Below are positions 61,572 to 64,000 of a DNA stretch of 64,000 nt, piece by piece (the stretch's first letter is position 1; each line of letters starts with the position of its first letter). The stretch covers positions 62,001 through 126,000 of the forward strand of contig JABLXX010000003.1 of assembly GCA_013177825.1 (NCBI GenBank). Reading direction: 5' to 3'. The notes below the pieces were generated by a model that was given only the letters and a program-made list of their open reading frames with translations, did no database searches and was not told where the DNA came from. The position numbers and the translations under genes are program-made. This DNA is from Syntrophaceae bacterium. GTDB lineage: Bacteria; Desulfobacterota; Syntrophia; Syntrophales; PHBD01.

Positions 61572-62255
61572 TTATTTTACGGTGTACCCCCGCCCGTCGA
61601 GGCAGGCGCTCATCGCCCGCTGATAATCGGCGCGGTCCTTCTGTTTCTGATTCCGGGACACCGCACCCGGGGGCTGCGTCGGATCGAAGCCCGTCTGGCT
61701 CACGGCCCAGCGATGGCAGGCATATCGGTCGTCCGCCTGCTGCTTCTCGCTCTGTCCCTGGCGGGGATAGACGAACATCTCCTCCGCGGGCGGCGGGGCC
61801 TGGCTGGCTTCTTCCTTCGGCGGCGCCACGACCATGTAGCCGTCGCCCCGGTGCGTGTAATACACCTCGTTGGCATAGTAGTAGGGAACACGGCCCACCC
61901 AGACCGTCGTGTAGTACGGGGGCAGGAAGGGAACGACCAGACCGACCGGCGGCGCGACGATCATGAAGCGCGGTCCCGACGGGAGATACCAGGCGCCGTC
62001 ATAGAAGTAGTAACTCAAGCCGCCATAAACCACGATGCGGTGACGCGGAGGCAGGACCCTGATGTACTGGCCGCGGGCCGGGTACATCCGGTTGTGATGG
62101 TAGCGCGAATCCCTGAATTCCCGGTGGCGGGACCAGTCGGGAGGCGGCGGTTGTGCCGCAGCCGTCTGCATGGTCACAGACAACAGGATTCCGGACAGGA
62201 CGGCCGCCAGAAACCAGAATGCAAATCCACGATATTTAAAGCGAATATTTGACAT
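61572..62255 (-). CDS. exported DUF6515-type envelope protein
   Basis: 227 residues from ATG 62255, nine bases after GGGAGGA; ATG 62261 is too close. A signal peptide (FWFLAAVLSGILLSVTM) leads to a Tyr/Pro-rich domain (VVYGGLSYYFYDGAWYLP, FLPPYYTTVWVGRVPYYY), as in DUF6515. A C-terminal module follows: MFVYPRQGQSEKQQADDRYA, CHRWAVSQTGFDP, and RAMSACLDGRGYTVK at the end. The same module occurs in the next gene. Probably an outer-envelope or surface protein of unknown function. Confidence 0.75.
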   Translation of the reverse strand: MSNIRFKYRGFAFWFLAAVLSGILLSVTMQTAAAQPPPPDWSRHREFRDSRYHHNRMYPARGQYIRVLPPRHRIVVYGGLSYYFYDGAWYLPSGPRFMIVAPPVGLVVPFLPPYYTTVWVGRVPYYYANEVYYTHRGDGYMVVAPPKEEASQAPPPAEEMFVYPRQGQSEKQQADDRYACHRWAVSQTGFDPTQPPGAVSRNQKQKDRADYQRAMSACLDGRGYTVK

Positions 62256-62270
62256 GGCCATTTCCTCCCC

Positions 62271-62897
62271 TCATTTCACGGTGTAGCCGCGCCCTTCCAG
62301 GCAGGCGGACATGGCGCGCCGGAAGCGAAGCTCCTGCTCCTGCAGCTGTGCATTCCGCGCCTGATCCTGCCGGGCGTATGCCTCCTCCATCTGCCGGGCC
62401 GACTCCTGCCTGGCCGCGTCGGACATCGCTCCGGCAATGGCACCGCCGGCCGCGCCGATCAGGGCTCCGCCCCCGGCATGTCGGTGCCCGCCGATCAGGG
62501 CGCCCAGAACCGCCCCGGCAATGGCCATCCTGACGGTTTCGAACCCCGGCGGGGGTAACGGGACCACCTGGATGCGCTGCTCCAGGGGGATGGCCGACCG
62601 GCCCGGATCGAACCCGGTCTGTTTCACCGCCCAGTTGTAGCACTCGTAGTGGTCGCGGGACTGCTGCTCATCCGTCTGGCCCGCCTTCGGGTAAAAGTAG
62701 ATCTGGGTAAGAGGAGTCCTTTGGCTCACGGCCGGTTTTTCGGGCGTGGCCGGCGAGACCTCGCGATAAGGCGCCCGGTGGTAGCAGGCGGACAACGCAA
62801 AGACGGATAGAAGAGCAAGCACCCCGAGACCGGTCCCGGTGAACCGCCGCCTGGATCCCTGCCCGATAGACGATGCCGCATGGTCTGAAGTCTTCAT
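62271..62897 (-). CDS. glycine-zipper lipoprotein-like protein
   Basis: 208 residues, AAGGAG nine bases before the ATG. A signal with a lipobox-like LSACY is followed by IYFYPKAGQTDEQQSRDHYE, CYNWAVKQTGFDP, then a glycine zipper (AIAGAVLGALIGGHRHAGGG, ALIGAAGGAIAGAMSD) of the kind that inserts in membranes, and a coiled end closing in RAMSACLEGRGYTVK. The neighbour shares both the start and end of this module but has a different middle. It is upstream of, and 9-15 bases from, the DUF6515 gene. Confidence 0.8.
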   Translation of the reverse strand: MKTSDHAASSIGQGSRRRFTGTGLGVLALLSVFALSACYHRAPYREVSPATPEKPAVSQRTPLTQIYFYPKAGQTDEQQSRDHYECYNWAVKQTGFDPGRSAIPLEQRIQVVPLPPPGFETVRMAIAGAVLGALIGGHRHAGGGALIGAAGGAIAGAMSDAARQESARQMEEAYARQDQARNAQLQEQELRFRRAMSACLEGRGYTVK

Positions 62898-63342
62898 TTC
62901 ATCACTCCTTCGTTGTTTCGCGCCGCGGAAGCGTCGATACGGTCCGGCGGCGGATCCACGGCTCCCGGTTCGTTATCCTCTCGGGAAAGCTTGGACCTCT
63001 TCCATGGGAAAAGCAATCCCTATGCCAGATCCGTGCTACCATACGGTATTGCATGGATATCATGAAGAATATGGTTAGGTCGATCCGGAGCGGACGATCC
63101 GGGATGAAATGAAAAACGGGTAAAAAGTACACAATCTGCATGTCCCGCCCGTGTACAAAGTATACACCCGCAGCCAGGGTCGCGACTGACCTCCGGTCGA
63201 AAAAAGATGATTGAGCGCCCCTCCATATTGGCATATGATGCGCGCCACGGAATGGAGGCGCCCGCAATCGGCGGCGTTCTCGATGGATTAACGGCGGCAG
63301 GTCTTGGAGGCAAGTCTGCCGGGTTTTCGGGAAGGAGGATGT
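62898..63342. promoter_or_regulatory. 445-base gap with a GTACAC/GTGTAC inverted repeat
   Basis: GTACAC at 63127-63132 and GTGTAC at 63151-63156, with a further GTATACAC at about 63160, are arranged as an inverted pair plus a third copy. They could be operators for the crotonase gene about 190 bases downstream. No gene is accepted in this gap. Confidence 0.4.
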
Positions 63343-64000
63343 ATGTCGTTTGACGATATTTTCAAAGTGGAGATGGACGGCCATATCGCGTGGCTGGTGC
63401 TGAATCGTCCGGAGAAACGGAACGCCATGGGGTTCGCTTTTTATCAGGGGTTGAAAGAGCTTTTCACCCGTTTCGATCAGGATCCGGATGTGCGGGTTGT
63501 CGTGATCCGCGCCGAGGGCAAGAGCTTCACCGCCGGGACCGATCTGGCCGAGCTGGGGGGCGCCTGTGCGGATCCCAGTACCGCCACGCGGGAGAAGTTC
63601 CGCATGATGATTCTCGAGGCGCAGGACGGCATCAACGCCGTCGAGCTGTGCAAAAAGCCCGTCATCGCCGCCATCCATGGCCATTGCATCGGCGGCGGCG
63701 TCGATTTCGTCTGTGCCGCCGATGTCCGGTTCGGGACCCGGGACGCCCTGTTCAGCATCCGGGAGACCCGCGTCGCCTTCATCGCCGACGTGGGCACCCT
63801 GCAGCGCATGCCCCACATCATCGGGCACGGCTGGTTCCGGGAACTGGCCCTTTCGGGGCGGGACTTCGGCGCCGAGGAGGCCCTGAAGATGGGATTCCTG
63901 ACGAGGGTCTGCGAAGACAAGGACGCCCTGTACCGGGAGGCGGGAAAGCTCGCCGCCGAGATCGCAGGCTGCGCTCCCCTGGCCGTGCAGGGAACCAAGG
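63343..64000 (+). CDS. crotonase, dienoyl-CoA isomerase-like (partial, runs off the window)
   Basis: 219 codons are visible from ATG 63343 (AAGGAGGAT upstream). Crotonase motifs: WLVLNRPEKRNAMG, then SFTAGTDL (first oxyanion-hole NH), AIHGHCIGGGVDFVCAADVR (second) and ETRVAFIADVGTLQRMPHII. The ADVGTLQR segment is typical of delta(3,5)-delta(2,4)-dienoyl-CoA isomerases, which carry an Asp there for catalysis. The gene is cut by the window end. An enoyl-CoA hydratase or a ring-CoA hydrolase is possible. It fits fatty-acid or aromatic-acid breakdown. Confidence 0.85.
   Translation, partial: MSFDDIFKVEMDGHIAWLVLNRPEKRNAMGFAFYQGLKELFTRFDQDPDVRVVVIRAEGKSFTAGTDLAELGGACADPSTATREKFRMMILEAQDGINAVELCKKPVIAAIHGHCIGGGVDFVCAADVRFGTRDALFSIRETRVAFIADVGTLQRMPHIIGHGWFRELALSGRDFGAEEALKMGFLTRVCEDKDALYREAGKLAAEIAGCAPLAVQGTK

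Noticed and set aside
1-64000. CRISPR array, tRNA or rRNA genes
   Set aside because: No regularly spaced repeats and no tRNA- or rRNA-like sequence were seen in reading the window, although a covariance-model search could not be run.

Overview
The window looks like a chromosomal piece of an anaerobic, GC-rich Deltaproteobacterium (Desulfobacterota), most likely a syntrophic fatty- or aromatic-acid degrader of the Syntrophales type. This is inferred from gene content: two AMP-forming acyl-CoA ligases, a dienoyl-CoA isomerase-like crotonase, a BKACE enzyme, a selenocysteine formate dehydrogenase, multihaem c-cytochromes, a Tat-exported flavoprotein beside a tetrahaem cytochrome, and PAS-rich sensor kinases. 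There is no rRNA or marker gene to prove it.

Layout. (1) 1-8.8 kb: early and transposition region of a Mu-like prophage. It holds a DDE transposase (MuA-like), an AAA ATPase (MuB-like), small early genes, a Ner-like and a Mor-like small protein, a divergent repressor with visible operators, and an AT-rich TerB/zinc-ribbon cargo gene. (2) 8.9-21.1 kb: metabolism. Acyl-CoA ligase, FAD dehydrogenase, POT peptide transporter, tetrahaem cytochrome plus flavoprotein, PanE-like reductase, DUF2726 protein, and a sigma-54 activator divergent from a carnitine-dehydrogenase-like/BKACE pair. (3) 21.2-34.9 kb: a defence-rich stretch. Two separate AbiE type IV toxin-antitoxin pairs and an ADP-ribosylglycohydrolase surround an AT-rich block with a C5 DNA methyltransferase, a UvrD helicase fused to an iron-sulfur PD-(D/E)XK nuclease, a Vsr endonuclease, a double C2H2-finger protein and a stand-alone PD-(D/E)XK protein. 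Between that block and the second AbiE pair lie an SMP-30 protein and an octahaem nitrite reductase. (4) 35-48.1 kb: acyl-CoA ligase, Cys-rich secreted protein, two TPM-domain proteins, a run of exported small proteins (including CreA and an Sm-like fold), M24 peptidase homologue, zinc alcohol dehydrogenase, odd pseudopilin, Tat-exported aldo/keto reductase, DUF6599 protein. (5) 48.1-55.2 kb: two tandem paralogous PAS hybrid histidine kinases. (6) 55.2-64 kb: a porin fragment, DUF302/SHOCT/DUF2202 cluster, methyltransferase, selenocysteine formate dehydrogenase with a visible SECIS, two related envelope proteins, and the start of a crotonase.

Intergenic regions repeatedly carry imperfect palindromes built on GGGGACGGATTT/AAATCCGTCCCC; several sit where a terminator would be expected. 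The points most worth checking are the methyltransferase-helicase-Vsr-nuclease block, the octahaem nitrite reductase with a conserved Tyr/Cys pair, the three-ligand loss in the M24 protein, an apparently leaderless TPM operon and the flavoprotein without fumarate-binding residues.
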